Shown here one piece after another: positions 8,899-18,717 of a DNA stretch of 64,000 nt. The position numbers were made by a program, and so were the translations under genes. Under the pieces are notes generated by a model that ran no database searches, was not told where the DNA came from, and was given only the letters and a program-made list of their open reading frames with translations. The stretch's first letter is position 1. Each line of letters opens with the position of its first letter. Source of the stretch: Candidatus Peregrinibacteria bacterium (GTDB lineage: Bacteria > Patescibacteriota > Gracilibacteria > UBA1369); contig JADZCU010000044.1 in NCBI GenBank assembly GCA_020851415.1, forward strand, positions 33,671 to 97,670, in the 5' to 3' direction.

Positions 8899-11298
8899 CT
8901 ATAATTTAGTACGAAGACCGTTCAGCCAGGTATCAGATGCTTTTTCGAGCGGAACATTGATCAGGGATTTTTTGCCGGTATTGAAAATGAGTTTTTGTTC
9001 CCTGGTAGTCTTACCGATCTCGAAAGGCGTGAGTTGATTTTTTTTGCATAGTGCGAGGAATTTTTTTTCATTTGCTGCAGGTACTTCCACAACAAATCCG
9101 CCAGTTTCGCTGAAAAGTTTTACCAGTTCTGCAAATCCTTCGCGATCATATGTTGCTGAATTTTTTCCTTTTCCATCTTTGAGGGGAACGGCATCGAGAT
9201 CAACTTCTACACCCAACTTTCCTTCTCCCCAGCCACCAAATGCCATCTCGGAAACGGCTACAGCAAGTCCTCCTTCGCTTATGTCATGTGAGCTTACTAT
9301 GAGTCCCGCAGACACTGCATCAACCATGGTATAGATCTCTTTTTGGGCTTCTTCAAAATTTACTTTTGGTACGTTTGCACCAAGCTCGCCCTGAATACGA
9401 TAATACTCAGATCCACCAAGTTCATTTTTGCGTTCACCGAGAAGATATAATTTACTGCCGGATTTTTTGAGCTGTGTTGTGATTGCCTTTGTATAATCAT
9501 CAATTTTTCCAATGCAGCAAATGATTGCCGAAGGCGGAATGTGACCGTTTTTACTTTCGTTATAAAGGCTTACGTTCCCCGAAATAACTGGTGTCGGAGA
9601 CAAAGGATAGTTTTTTAACTTAATACCTTCGCAGGCCGCTGCAATTCCTTCAATGCCAGCTTTCAGTTCCCACATTTGTTCTTCTTTTTCCGGATTTCCG
9701 TAATTGAGACAATCAGTGAGAGCTTGTGGATATGCTCCTACAGCTGCCACATTGCGCATGGACTCTACGACTGCGTTTGCGGCTCCATGATGAGGACTGA
9801 TCAGGGCATATCTTGGGTTGCCGTCCGTGGAAAATGCCATGCCGACTTTCTTGATTTTTTCCGATACTTTTTCATCCATTAACGGCGCAACGATGCTGGC
9901 ATCCGCAACACCCGCCTCGAGCACTACATAGCCCTGAACCTGTTTGTCGTATTTTTCATAGAAAGGTTTTCTGCTTGCTATGTTTTCTGAGGACAAAAGC
10001 TGAAGCAGGACTTTATTAAAATCTTTTGGTACCGGAAGATTTGGTTCTGTAAATTTTTTCTTGGATTCCTTGAGCGGCCGGTCATACAAGAGACCTTCCG
10101 TAATAAATTCCGAAGTTGCATTTACATACTCTTCACCGCGATAGTTGAGGATGAAATTTCCTTCGGTGACTTTTCCGATCAACCTAGCGCCAGCTCCCTC
10201 TGCTACCAAAGGGAGATCCCATTTGAGGTTGTAGTGGTCAAGAATTTTTTGCGTAAGACTCGGATGGCACATCCAGGTAAAACGTTCCTGTGTTTCCGCA
10301 CAGGCAATTACCGAAGGCGGTAAATCTTCCAGGGCGACGTTTACTTTCCCCAAGTCGATTTGAGCGCCAAGGCCAGCTTTGGCCACCTGCTCGACTGTTG
10401 AACAGGTAATTCCTCCCGCACCCATGTCTTTAAAACTTACTTTTTCCAGCTGCCCAGTTTTTTCCAATGTTTCAAAAAGATCATATGTAGAAACCAGAAT
10501 GTGGCGTTTTAAAAATGGATTTGGTTCCTGAACCGCGCCTTTATTTTTTTCCTTTTCATTTTCATCAAGGCTGACGGACGCGAAGGCGGCGCCTCCCATA
10601 CCACTGAAATCTGTTGGTTTCCCTACGATAATAATATCCCACTCTTCTTTTGCTGCATGTTTTGGAACAAAAGAGTGAATCACCTGTGACTCTTTTACCA
10701 CTCCCAGAGCCACCACGTTCACTAAACAGTTATCGTTAAAGTTTGGGTCAAAATAAGCGTCACCACCGAGATTTGGAATACCAAGCGGATTTCCGTAGCC
10801 ACCTACCCCGCTTACTACTCCTTCCGTGATTTGGCGTTGTTCATTTTTATCGATTTCTCCAAAACGGAGCGGATCCATGACACCGATAACTTTTGCTCCC
10901 ATGCAGGCAACGTCACGTACGCAACCTCCAACACCAGTGGCTGCACCTTCAAACGGTACTATCTGTGAGGGATGGTTGTGACTTTCATGGCTTACCACTA
11001 AACCGTATCGGTCATTGCCCACTTTGGTAATTTCCACGATACCGGAATCTTCACCCGGGCCAAGAATAACGTTCGGTCCTTTGGTTGGCATGAGTTTCAG
11101 GTATTTGCGGCTGCTTTTGTATGAGCAATGCTCCGACCCCTGGATACCCATAAGAATCGCTTCTGTAAGCGTTGGTGGCCGGCCGAGTTCTTTTTCCACT
11201 TTTCTGGCCTCATCTACGGTGAGACCAATTTTATTTTCTTTGAGCAATTTTTTCAGTTCGGTATCTTGCAGTGTCTTAAACGAGGGCAATTCCTTCAT
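8899..11298 (-). CDS. purL: Phosphoribosylformylglycinamidine synthase, large subunit (small PurL type)
   Basis: 799 aa; motifs SHESHNHPSQIVPFEGAATGVGGCVRD and ILGPGEDSG. Confidence 0.95.
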   Translation of the reverse strand: MKELPSFKTLQDTELKKLLKENKIGLTVDEARKVEKELGRPPTLTEAILMGIQGSEHCSYKSSRKYLKLMPTKGPNVILGPGEDSGIVEITKVGNDRYGLVVSHESHNHPSQIVPFEGAATGVGGCVRDVACMGAKVIGVMDPLRFGEIDKNEQRQITEGVVSGVGGYGNPLGIPNLGGDAYFDPNFNDNCLVNVVALGVVKESQVIHSFVPKHAAKEEWDIIIVGKPTDFSGMGGAAFASVSLDENEKEKNKGAVQEPNPFLKRHILVSTYDLFETLEKTGQLEKVSFKDMGAGGITCSTVEQVAKAGLGAQIDLGKVNVALEDLPPSVIACAETQERFTWMCHPSLTQKILDHYNLKWDLPLVAEGAGARLIGKVTEGNFILNYRGEEYVNATSEFITEGLLYDRPLKESKKKFTEPNLPVPKDFNKVLLQLLSSENIASRKPFYEKYDKQVQGYVVLEAGVADASIVAPLMDEKVSEKIKKVGMAFSTDGNPRYALISPHHGAANAVVESMRNVAAVGAYPQALTDCLNYGNPEKEEQMWELKAGIEGIAAACEGIKLKNYPLSPTPVISGNVSLYNESKNGHIPPSAIICCIGKIDDYTKAITTQLKKSGSKLYLLGERKNELGGSEYYRIQGELGANVPKVNFEEAQKEIYTMVDAVSAGLIVSSHDISEGGLAVAVSEMAFGGWGEGKLGVEVDLDAVPLKDGKGKNSATYDREGFAELVKLFSETGGFVVEVPAANEKKFLALCKKNQLTPFEIGKTTREQKLIFNTGKKSLINVPLEKASDTWLNGLRTKL

Positions 11299-11369
11299 TG
11301 AAAAGTGGGTTCTTGTAAGTAACTAAATGCAGGCTCATTGTGAGGGATGGCCAGGATAAATTCAAATAA

Positions 11370-11491
11370 AAAGAGTTTTGAAAATCAGTTTTATCTTCGT
11401 TAACTGCAAAAAGTCCTTCCTCACTGTATCTCGATACAGCTCAGTCGGACTTTTTTTGTTGCCTCGTTAAAACAGATTTTGAAAACTCTTT
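11370..11491 (-). ncRNA. Structured element copy A (long stem with purine-rich internal loops)
   Basis: 24-nt arms 11370-11393 / 11468-11491 pair with 2 mismatches; inner GTCC..GGAC stem and CTGTAT-ATACAG hairpin; homologous architecture at 29006-29131. Confidence 0.6.
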
Positions 11492-11522
11492 ACAAGAAAT
11501 AGTGACTTAGTTTTCAAAATTC

Positions 11523-11747
11523 TTATCTCTGTCCGCGAACGAAAGAGAGAAGACCCATAAAGCGAGCGCGCTTAATGGCAACAGCCAAAGCTTTCTGATA
11601 CTTGAGGTTTACACCTGTATAGTAACGTGGAACGATCTTTGAGTATTGTGATGTGTATTTGCGAAGGAGGTTGATATCCTTGAAATCAATGTATTTAACG
11701 CCGTTGGCGGTAAAAGGACATTGCTTGTTGTACTTGTTTTTTGCCAT
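11523..11747 (-). CDS. rpsR: 30S ribosomal protein bS18
   Basis: 74 aa, YIDFKDINLLRKYTSQYSKIVPRYYTGVNLKYQKALAVAIKRARFMGLL. Confidence 0.95.
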   Translation of the reverse strand: MAKNKYNKQCPFTANGVKYIDFKDINLLRKYTSQYSKIVPRYYTGVNLKYQKALAVAIKRARFMGLLSFVRGQR

Positions 11748-11787
11748 ATATAGGTGAAATAATTAATAATTGTATATAAGGATGGGA

Positions 11788-12210
11788 CTACATTGAGTCG
11801 TCCATCATTTCGTCGATGTTATCCATTGGAGCGTCTTCCATTGCGGGGCCGTCTACCACCTCATCCATGTCATTATCGGAGCGCTTTTCCAGCATAATCA
11901 TATCATTGGCGACGATTTCCGTGCGGAATTTTTTAATGCCTTCCGGGGTGTCCCAACTGCGGGTTTTCAAATACCCTTCAACATAGATAAGTTTTCCTTT
12001 TTTGAGAAATTTACCGCAAACTTCTGCCAGGTGACCCCAGGCTACCACTTCATGAAATTCGCTGGAGCTGTGCTTTTGACCATCTCGAGTAACCCAGGCG
12101 CGATTTGTTGCCATTCCAAATGTAGCTATTGGCTGACCTCCCGTTGTCTGTTTGAGTTCAGGGTCACGTGTGAGATTGCCTACGAGAATTACTTTATTGA
12201 TGCAACGCAT
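11788..12210 (-). CDS. ssb: Single-stranded DNA-binding protein
   Basis: 140 aa, NKVILVGNLTRDPELKQTTGGQPIATFGMATNR. Confidence 0.95.
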   Translation of the reverse strand: MRCINKVILVGNLTRDPELKQTTGGQPIATFGMATNRAWVTRDGQKHSSSEFHEVVAWGHLAEVCGKFLKKGKLIYVEGYLKTRSWDTPEGIKKFRTEIVANDMIMLEKRSDNDMDEVVDGPAMEDAPMDNIDEMMDDSM

Positions 12211-12234
12211 AGTTCTCCGAGTTAAGGGTAGTTA

Positions 12235-12831
12235 TTAGAAGTTCAAATCTGGATTATCGATGATGCTCTTGAGTTTTGCATCAACCTCTTCCATAGATGT
12301 CTCTTTCTTTTCTTCTTTCTCCTTCTTTGCCGGAGCTTTCTTTTCTACCTTTACCTCTGCTTTTTCTTCCTTTTTTACAGGAGCAGCCACCGGTGCCGGA
12401 CGCATAGGAGCTCTGCCGCCTTTTTTATCTTCTCTTGGTGGTTTAAGAGCTTCTTCTTTTGCAGCTTCTTCCATCATTACCGCCAAGCTCTTTGGTTCAT
12501 AAGCGAACGGAAGAGTGATGATCATGTGGCGCAGTACATCGTTTTCGAGACGTAATGTGCGATCGAAATCTTTAATGAGTGCAGGTTCACATGTGAAGTC
12601 GAATACCATGTAGTAACCTTTTGTGCGTTTCTTAATAGAATATGACAGGTCGCGCATGCCCCAGTCATCTTGAAAAAAGATTTCACCTTTTGCTTCTTTA
12701 CCTTTTTTGGTGATCATCTTTGTTACGTCATCCAGACGCTTTTTAATTGAATCGAGACCGATTTCCGGGTCCACGATGAGCATAAGCTCATATTTTTTAA
12801 CGTCCTCATTCAGGACAGAGTTATTACTCAT
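12235..12831 (-). CDS. rpsF: 30S ribosomal protein bS6 with Lys/Glu/Ala-rich C-terminal extension
   Basis: 198 aa, YELMLIVDPE...GYYMVFDFTCEPALIKDFDRTLRLENDVLRHMI; rpsF-ssb-rpsR order. Confidence 0.93.
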   Translation of the reverse strand: MSNNSVLNEDVKKYELMLIVDPEIGLDSIKKRLDDVTKMITKKGKEAKGEIFFQDDWGMRDLSYSIKKRTKGYYMVFDFTCEPALIKDFDRTLRLENDVLRHMIITLPFAYEPKSLAVMMEEAAKEEALKPPREDKKGGRAPMRPAPVAAPVKKEEKAEVKVEKKAPAKKEKEEKKETSMEEVDAKLKSIIDNPDLNF

Positions 12832-13381
12832 TCTTTCTATGGGTTAAGGAAATAAAAGCTTAAGTTCATGATTGCTATAACCATGAACAGAAAGAAAGCA
12901 GACGGAATGTATCAGAAGATTTATTCAAAAACAAGCTTTTTGGGCATTTCTTGGCGTTTTTTTTGATTTTTTACGTTTTGGAGTCGATTTTTGGATATAT
13001 TATTTTCTGTATTTATTTCTCCTGAGTCAATGGCTGTTTGATTTTTAAATTAAATATTTTATAATAATAAATCGTTGTTCGTTTTTCCCTTTATTTAAGC
13101 TGTATTTCATATTTCGATTTTTGGCCTTTACAGTTTATCTTAGAACATATAGCATTGTGCTCGTCAATTTTAAGGTCTTGCCTCAGCTTTTTCGGATAGG
13201 GTATCGTGAAGTGATGGGCGCACAGAAAAGACATGGGACTCCAGTTGCAAAATGGACGCAATATGGATACAATGCCCAGCAGTAAAGGAACAGAGGTCAA
13301 ATGCAGAAGTTTTTATATCTCCCACCTCACGGGATACAAAGAGGTCTCAGATACTAACAAAGCACGACTATAAGTACCGAT

Positions 13382-14617
13382 ATGACACAACTCGCAGTAA
13401 ACATGGATGCTCGTAAGGCAAGGCACGCACGAGTCTTTACAGCTTCCACATCCCTCCGGCTTCCACGCCTTGCTTCTTTGGCAGGCACACTTACAGAGAA
13501 GACTCGCGTTTTAGGTAATGCGCTTTCTCCACACAGTAATCGTCGTAAGGACGGGGCTCCTTCATCTGCAAACGCAGCAAACAGCCTTTTTAAGAAGTAT
13601 ACTACAGCAGTTGCTTTGCTTTTTGTTGTTGCGTCAGTTTCTCCTGTTGACGCACTTTATGGTGACGCTTTTGCCACTATTGTTGACCCGGGTGTTGATA
13701 TGAGTGAATTGGACTCAGCACTTATGACTGATCAGGAAGGATATATTGCCAAGATTAACCCACAAACCGATAGTGGTGATCGCAGCACTATGAATGATCA
13801 CCTCGTTCACGTTGTATCTTCTGGTGAAACTGTCTCTACTATTGCAGCCAGCTATAACCTTAAATCTTCAACTGTTCTTTGGGAGAATGGCCTTACAAAT
13901 GCCAACAGCATTCGTGTCGGTCAACAACTCCTGATACCTCCTGTTGACGGCCTGACTCATAAAGTGGGTAAAGGAGAGAATGTTGAAAAGATTGCGAAAT
14001 CTTATAGTGTTGATGCTGAAGCAATAAAGAAGCAAAACCGTTTGGTTGCTTCAAATTTAACTGTTGGACAGGAAGTGTTTATTCCGGGTGCAAAACCATT
14101 GGAAACAGATGTTCCAACCGTTCGTACTACTCCTACCCGTATTTCCAGCTCTTCACGTTCTAACTCTACCGCTGGCACCAAGACTGGTGGAGCTGTTTTG
14201 GCCAGTTCAGATGACAAGCCGGCTGGTGATAAACCTTTTATCTTCCCTACTCGTGGTTCTATTACTCAGGGATTCCACAAGGGACATTATGCTTATGATA
14301 TCGCCAATACTTCTAAACCTCCGATCTGGGCTGCGGGCGCTGGTACAGTTACCAAAGCAACAACCGGTTGTGGAAATGTTTCTTATGGATGTGGCGGCGG
14401 TTACGGCAACCATGTGATTATTGACCACGGTAACGGATTGAAGACTCTTTACGGACATATGGAATATCTGGAAGTTGGAGTTGGAGATGTTGTTACTCAA
14501 GGACAGGTTGTTGGAAAAATGGGTCGTACAGGTAATGTGCGTGGCCGTACCGGTATCCATCTTCACTTTGAGGTTATCAAAAATGGCGTGAAGCAGACAC
14601 CTGCTAACTACTACTAG
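13382..14617 (+). CDS. LysM-domain M23-family metallopeptidase
   Basis: 411 aa; two LysM repeats (VSSGETVSTIAASYNL.., VGKGENVEKIAKSYSV..) and GNHVIIDHGNGLKTLYGHM...GIHLHFEV. Confidence 0.92.
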   Translation: MTQLAVNMDARKARHARVFTASTSLRLPRLASLAGTLTEKTRVLGNALSPHSNRRKDGAPSSANAANSLFKKYTTAVALLFVVASVSPVDALYGDAFATIVDPGVDMSELDSALMTDQEGYIAKINPQTDSGDRSTMNDHLVHVVSSGETVSTIAASYNLKSSTVLWENGLTNANSIRVGQQLLIPPVDGLTHKVGKGENVEKIAKSYSVDAEAIKKQNRLVASNLTVGQEVFIPGAKPLETDVPTVRTTPTRISSSSRSNSTAGTKTGGAVLASSDDKPAGDKPFIFPTRGSITQGFHKGHYAYDIANTSKPPIWAAGAGTVTKATTGCGNVSYGCGGGYGNHVIIDHGNGLKTLYGHMEYLEVGVGDVVTQGQVVGKMGRTGNVRGRTGIHLHFEVIKNGVKQTPANYY

Positions 14618-14675
14618 GACCTCTTTACAATCACTTCTCTTCTCTTTACACTTTCCCTGGTTTGGCCTTTTTGCT

Positions 14676-14933
14676 TTGCTTAAAAACCTCCTCTCAATCC
14701 CGCGAAAACCTTTTCTGGCTTTGATTCGTCTGTATCAAAAGACATTCTCGCCCGACCATGGTTTCGTAAAAATACTCTTTCCGGAAGGTTACTGTAAGTT
14801 TTCCCCAACCTGCTCGGAGTATGGGTATCAGGCTATAGAGAAGTATGGGCTTGTTCGGGGTGTGCCCCTGGCCGTGTGGAGAGTTATGCGCTGCAACCCA
14901 TGGAACCCCGGTGGTTCTGATCCAATACGATAA
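14676..14933 (+). CDS. yidD: Membrane protein insertion efficiency factor YidD
   Basis: 85 aa, RLYQKTFSPDHG...YCKFSPTCSEYGYQAIEKYG...RCNPWNPGGSDP; start appears to be TTG. Confidence 0.9.
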   Translation: MLKNLLSIPRKPFLALIRLYQKTFSPDHGFVKILFPEGYCKFSPTCSEYGYQAIEKYGLVRGVPLAVWRVMRCNPWNPGGSDPIR

Positions 14934-14951
14934 TTTATTTTAAGACTTCTT

Positions 14952-16487
14952 ATGATTCAGCGCGCACTTATAAGCGTTACGGACAAGACAGGGATAGTGG
15001 ATTTTTCAAAAAAACTTGCGGCAAAGGGTGTGGAGATTCTTTCTACCGGCGGTACGGCCAAGGCTTTAAAGGAAGCCGGCGTTGCCGTGGTGGAGGTTTC
15101 TGACTATACCGGTTTTCCGGAAATGCTGGATGGAAGGGTTAAAACGTTGCATCCAAAAATACATGGAGGGTTACTGGCTGTTCGCGCTAAGGCTGAGCAT
15201 ATGGATACGCTGAAACAGCATAATATCGGTACTATCGACATGGTGGTGGTGAATTTATACCGTTTTGAACAAACGGTTGAGCGTGAGGATGTAACCGAAG
15301 CTGAAGCTATTGAAAATATTGATATCGGCGGGCCAAGCATGATTCGCTCTGCCTCGAAAAACTTCGCTTCTGTAACGGTTGTTACTGATCCGGATGATTA
15401 CGATAAAGTGATAAAGGAGATCGACGCTGGCGGTGATACCACTTTGGAAACCAGAAAGTATTTGGCCTGGAAAGCTTTTAATAAAACTTATAAATACGAT
15501 GAAGCCATTGAGCATTATTTTAGGAAAATTTTGGGTGAAGCTGAACTGATGGATTTGCACTATGAAAAAGTTATGAGCTTGAGATATGGCGAAAACCCAC
15601 ATCAGAAAGCGGCTTTTTTCCGCAATCCTGAAAATCATGATGCGAATATTACCAATGCGAAAGTTCTCCATGGAAAACAACTTTCCTTCAATAACATTGT
15701 GGATTCCGACTCGGCGCTTGAGTTAGTGAAAGAGTTTGAGCGTCCGACCGTGACTATCATTAAACATAATAATCCTTGTGGTGTTGCTTCGGCAGATACG
15801 ATTGAAGAAGCCATGGAAAAAGCATATTTAGTGGACTCCATGTCGGCGTTTGGTGGAGTTATGGCTTTAAACAGGCCGGCAACAAAAATCATGGTTGATT
15901 CTATCAACAAGAAAAAGTGGTTTTTGGAAATTATTATTGCCCCAAAATTTGAAGCGGACGCTTTTGCCGAACTGACAAAAAAACCAAACTTGCGTCTGCT
16001 TGAAACCGGTCCACTGAAGCTTGATGTGAATCGTCGAGATATTAAAAAGGTGGCCGGAGGGATTTTGATTCAGACGGAGGATACTTATGAGGTGACTGAA
16101 AATGATTTAAAGGTTGTTACCCAAAAAGCCCCAACCGCTGAGCAAATCAAGGCGATGCTTTTTGCCGTAAAGGTTTGTAAACGCGTAAAATCGAACGCCA
16201 TTATTTTAGCGAAAGGTGAGGAAGTTATGGGTATTGGTGCTGGACAAATGTCACGTGTAGATGCCGTTCATTTGGCTTGTTATAAAGCCGGCGACAGAGC
16301 CAAAGGTTCTGTTATGGCAAGTGATGCATTCTTCCCATTTGCGGATGGCGTTGAGATGGCAGCCGAAAACGGTATTGAAGCTATTATTGCCCCAAGCGGT
16401 TCGGTGAATGACGAAAAAGTTATCAAACGCGCAGATGAACTGGGCCTGGCCATGGCGTTTATTGGCGTGCGCATGTTCAGGCACTAG
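14952..16487 (+). CDS. purH: Bifunctional AICAR formyltransferase / IMP cyclohydrolase
   Basis: 511 aa, ALISVTDKTGIVDFSKKL...LRYGENPHQKAAF...IKHNNPCGVA. Confidence 0.96.
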   Translation: MIQRALISVTDKTGIVDFSKKLAAKGVEILSTGGTAKALKEAGVAVVEVSDYTGFPEMLDGRVKTLHPKIHGGLLAVRAKAEHMDTLKQHNIGTIDMVVVNLYRFEQTVEREDVTEAEAIENIDIGGPSMIRSASKNFASVTVVTDPDDYDKVIKEIDAGGDTTLETRKYLAWKAFNKTYKYDEAIEHYFRKILGEAELMDLHYEKVMSLRYGENPHQKAAFFRNPENHDANITNAKVLHGKQLSFNNIVDSDSALELVKEFERPTVTIIKHNNPCGVASADTIEEAMEKAYLVDSMSAFGGVMALNRPATKIMVDSINKKKWFLEIIIAPKFEADAFAELTKKPNLRLLETGPLKLDVNRRDIKKVAGGILIQTEDTYEVTENDLKVVTQKAPTAEQIKAMLFAVKVCKRVKSNAIILAKGEEVMGIGAGQMSRVDAVHLACYKAGDRAKGSVMASDAFFPFADGVEMAAENGIEAIIAPSGSVNDEKVIKRADELGLAMAFIGVRMFRH

Positions 16488-16489
16488 CA

Positions 16490-17356
16490 TTAGGCTGCTT
16501 TCACCATTGCTATTACGTCCGCTTCTTTGAGTGTTGGCTTGTATTGAGCTACTATTTTTTGAATGACACTCATGGCTTTTTCCCGTCCCTTTTTTTTGTA
16601 TAAATCTTCGAAATAAGCGTAGGCGAAATTGTTTTCCATGCGGCCAAATGTAAGAATCAGATAATCCGCGCGGCGGTTGAAGGATGCCATGTCGTGGACT
16701 ACGCGGTTCTGATTGAAGATGAGGTTGAATGTTGCCTCTTTGCCTGATTCTTTTTCTAGTTCGTCTAATTTTTCGTTGGCGATTTTTATATTTTCGGGTG
16801 AACCGTTGAGAATTATTTTTAACTCAATGAGGTTGCGAACGCGATCGGGACCTTTTTCATTGAAGGTATCAATAAGCGCGATAAATACGTCTATATTGCC
16901 ATTGCTCATATCAATGGCGCGTTGCAGGGTACCAAAAAGAATCATTTGATTTTCTATGGGAAGACCTGTGATTTTTCGGGAAGCCTGCAGGAACTTCTTT
17001 TTTGCTTCACTACTGTCAGGGAAGACTTGAATCAGTTTTTCGTAAGCGAGGAGGTGTAACTGATTTTGGAAATCGTCGAGCGCATCGAGTGATACGTATC
17101 TTGGTTGGCGTTTCCCCACCGCTTCGAGCAAATCGTTGATTTCGGCGTTCAGTTTTTCATCCAATTCTTCTTTGGCATTTTTTTGTTTGAGAATTTTTGT
17201 ATCAGTTTCATCACCGAGCAGTGAGCGAACCTGGCGGCTGATATTTCCACGAACGGCCAACGTTTCGGCTAACTCTTCTTCGCTTAGGCCTGTTTCCGCT
17301 TGAGCGCGCTGATATTCCTGATCCAATTGATCAATGTTTTTTTGTTCTTTTGCCAT
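16490..17356 (-). CDS. Hypothetical protein
   Basis: 288 aa ORF; no family recognised. Confidence 0.75.
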   Translation of the reverse strand: MAKEQKNIDQLDQEYQRAQAETGLSEEELAETLAVRGNISRQVRSLLGDETDTKILKQKNAKEELDEKLNAEINDLLEAVGKRQPRYVSLDALDDFQNQLHLLAYEKLIQVFPDSSEAKKKFLQASRKITGLPIENQMILFGTLQRAIDMSNGNIDVFIALIDTFNEKGPDRVRNLIELKIILNGSPENIKIANEKLDELEKESGKEATFNLIFNQNRVVHDMASFNRRADYLILTFGRMENNFAYAYFEDLYKKKGREKAMSVIQKIVAQYKPTLKEADVIAMVKAA

Positions 17357-17451
17357 AATGTTTTGTTTTTATTTTATCTTTGTATTTTAGCATTTTTTCG
17401 CTAAAAGAGCCACTGTGAAATAGTGGATTTAGTTTGGTTTGGCTTTGTAAA

Positions 17452-17694
17452 TTACCAGCTTTTGTTGCCTTTATTTCCGTATTTTTCTTCCAGATATTTT
17501 ACGATGTCGGCGGATTCGTTCATGATCATGCCGTTGTCGTCGATCACCGGTACCGTTCCACCGAGATTTTTTACAATGTCCGGTTTGTTGGCTCTATCTA
17601 CTTCTATTTTTTCGTATTCGATGTTGAGTTCGGCTAATTTTTGACGAACGCGTTCACAATAAGGGCAGGTAGCGAATTGGTAGAGTTTGATCAT
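17452..17694 (-). CDS. Glutaredoxin / GST N-terminal-like thioredoxin-fold protein
   Basis: 80 aa, IKLYQFATCPYCERVRQKLAEL.. Confidence 0.85.
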   Translation of the reverse strand: MIKLYQFATCPYCERVRQKLAELNIEYEKIEVDRANKPDIVKNLGGTVPVIDDNGMIMNESADIVKYLEEKYGNKGNKSW

Positions 17695-17754
17695 GGAAAA
17701 AATTTGGTGTTAAGAGTAGGATGAGTTCAATTCTATTCTATCATAAATTGGCGT

Positions 17755-18600
17755 ATGACTCTTTTGGATGCTGTTTTATTGGGTGTTTTGCAGGGACTGA
17801 CCGAGTTTTTGCCAGTGTCTTCATCGGGACATTTGATTTTGGCGGAGAGCTTTTTGAAGTTGAATGTTCAGGATTTATTGGGGTTTGATGTTGCCGTGCA
17901 TTTTGGTACTTTGCTGGCGATTTTTTTGTATTTTAGAAAAGATTTTTTGCATATTTTTAAAGGGTGTCTGGCCTGGTTTTTTCATGTGATAGGAAAAAAG
18001 GAGCACACCACTGAGCAAGTGAAGGAGTCTCAAAAGTTGATTCAATATCTTGTGCTGGGGACCGTGCCTGCCGTACTTGTTGGGGCATTTTTTAGTGATT
18101 ATCTTGAGGAGAATTTTCGTCAGCCTTTTACGGTATCGCTTTTGATGATCGCCGTTGGTGTGTTCTTCTTTATTGCCGAATATATTGCTTCAAAGATCAA
18201 GACCGCACCACTGAATCAAACGAATACTTTTGTGGTTGGCGTGGCGCAATCTTTGGCGTTATTTCCCGGAGTGTCACGTTCCGGGGCGACGATTTCCGCG
18301 GGATTGGCGCAGGGTATTAAACGTGAGGAGGCAGCACGCTTTTCTTTTTTACTTGGGGCTGTGGCTACTTCGGCAGCGATTTTGCTTTCGATTTATAAGG
18401 TATGGAAAGGTTCTTTGGCACTTCCTTCGTTTGAGATTTTGACGACGGGCATTGTGACATCTTTTGCCTCAGGCTATTTGGCTATAAGTTTTTTACTGAA
18501 ATTTTTGAAAAATCATACTTTACATATTTTTGGCGTTTATCGCGTTGCACTGGGTTTTGTTCTCCTGTATTTGATAAATTTTACACACGTATTGGGATAA
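17755..18600 (+). CDS. uppP: Undecaprenyl-diphosphatase
   Basis: 281 aa, LLGVLQGLTEFLPVSSSGHLIL...FPGVSRSGATISAGL. Confidence 0.95.
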   Translation: MTLLDAVLLGVLQGLTEFLPVSSSGHLILAESFLKLNVQDLLGFDVAVHFGTLLAIFLYFRKDFLHIFKGCLAWFFHVIGKKEHTTEQVKESQKLIQYLVLGTVPAVLVGAFFSDYLEENFRQPFTVSLLMIAVGVFFFIAEYIASKIKTAPLNQTNTFVVGVAQSLALFPGVSRSGATISAGLAQGIKREEAARFSFLLGAVATSAAILLSIYKVWKGSLALPSFEILTTGIVTSFASGYLAISFLLKFLKNHTLHIFGVYRVALGFVLLYLINFTHVLG

Positions 18601-18717
18601 TTTACTCTGTGTGAATTTAATCTAGACACGTTGGAGAAAAATGTCTAAAATAGTGGAAATCTATTCGAGCTGATTTAAGCTTTTGAAAGCCGAATTTTCT
18701 ACTTTACTATAATTTTT

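Noticed and set aside
11370-11491. Integron attC site or transposon inverted repeats
   Set aside because: No RYYYAAC/GTTRRRY core pairs at the ends, no integrase or transposase nearby, and the arms differ completely between the two copies while still pairing.
13230-13381. Possible ydaO (c-di-AMP) or GEMM riboswitch upstream of the LysM peptidase
   Set aside because: Could not match the conserved core sequences; kept only as a long-leader observation.
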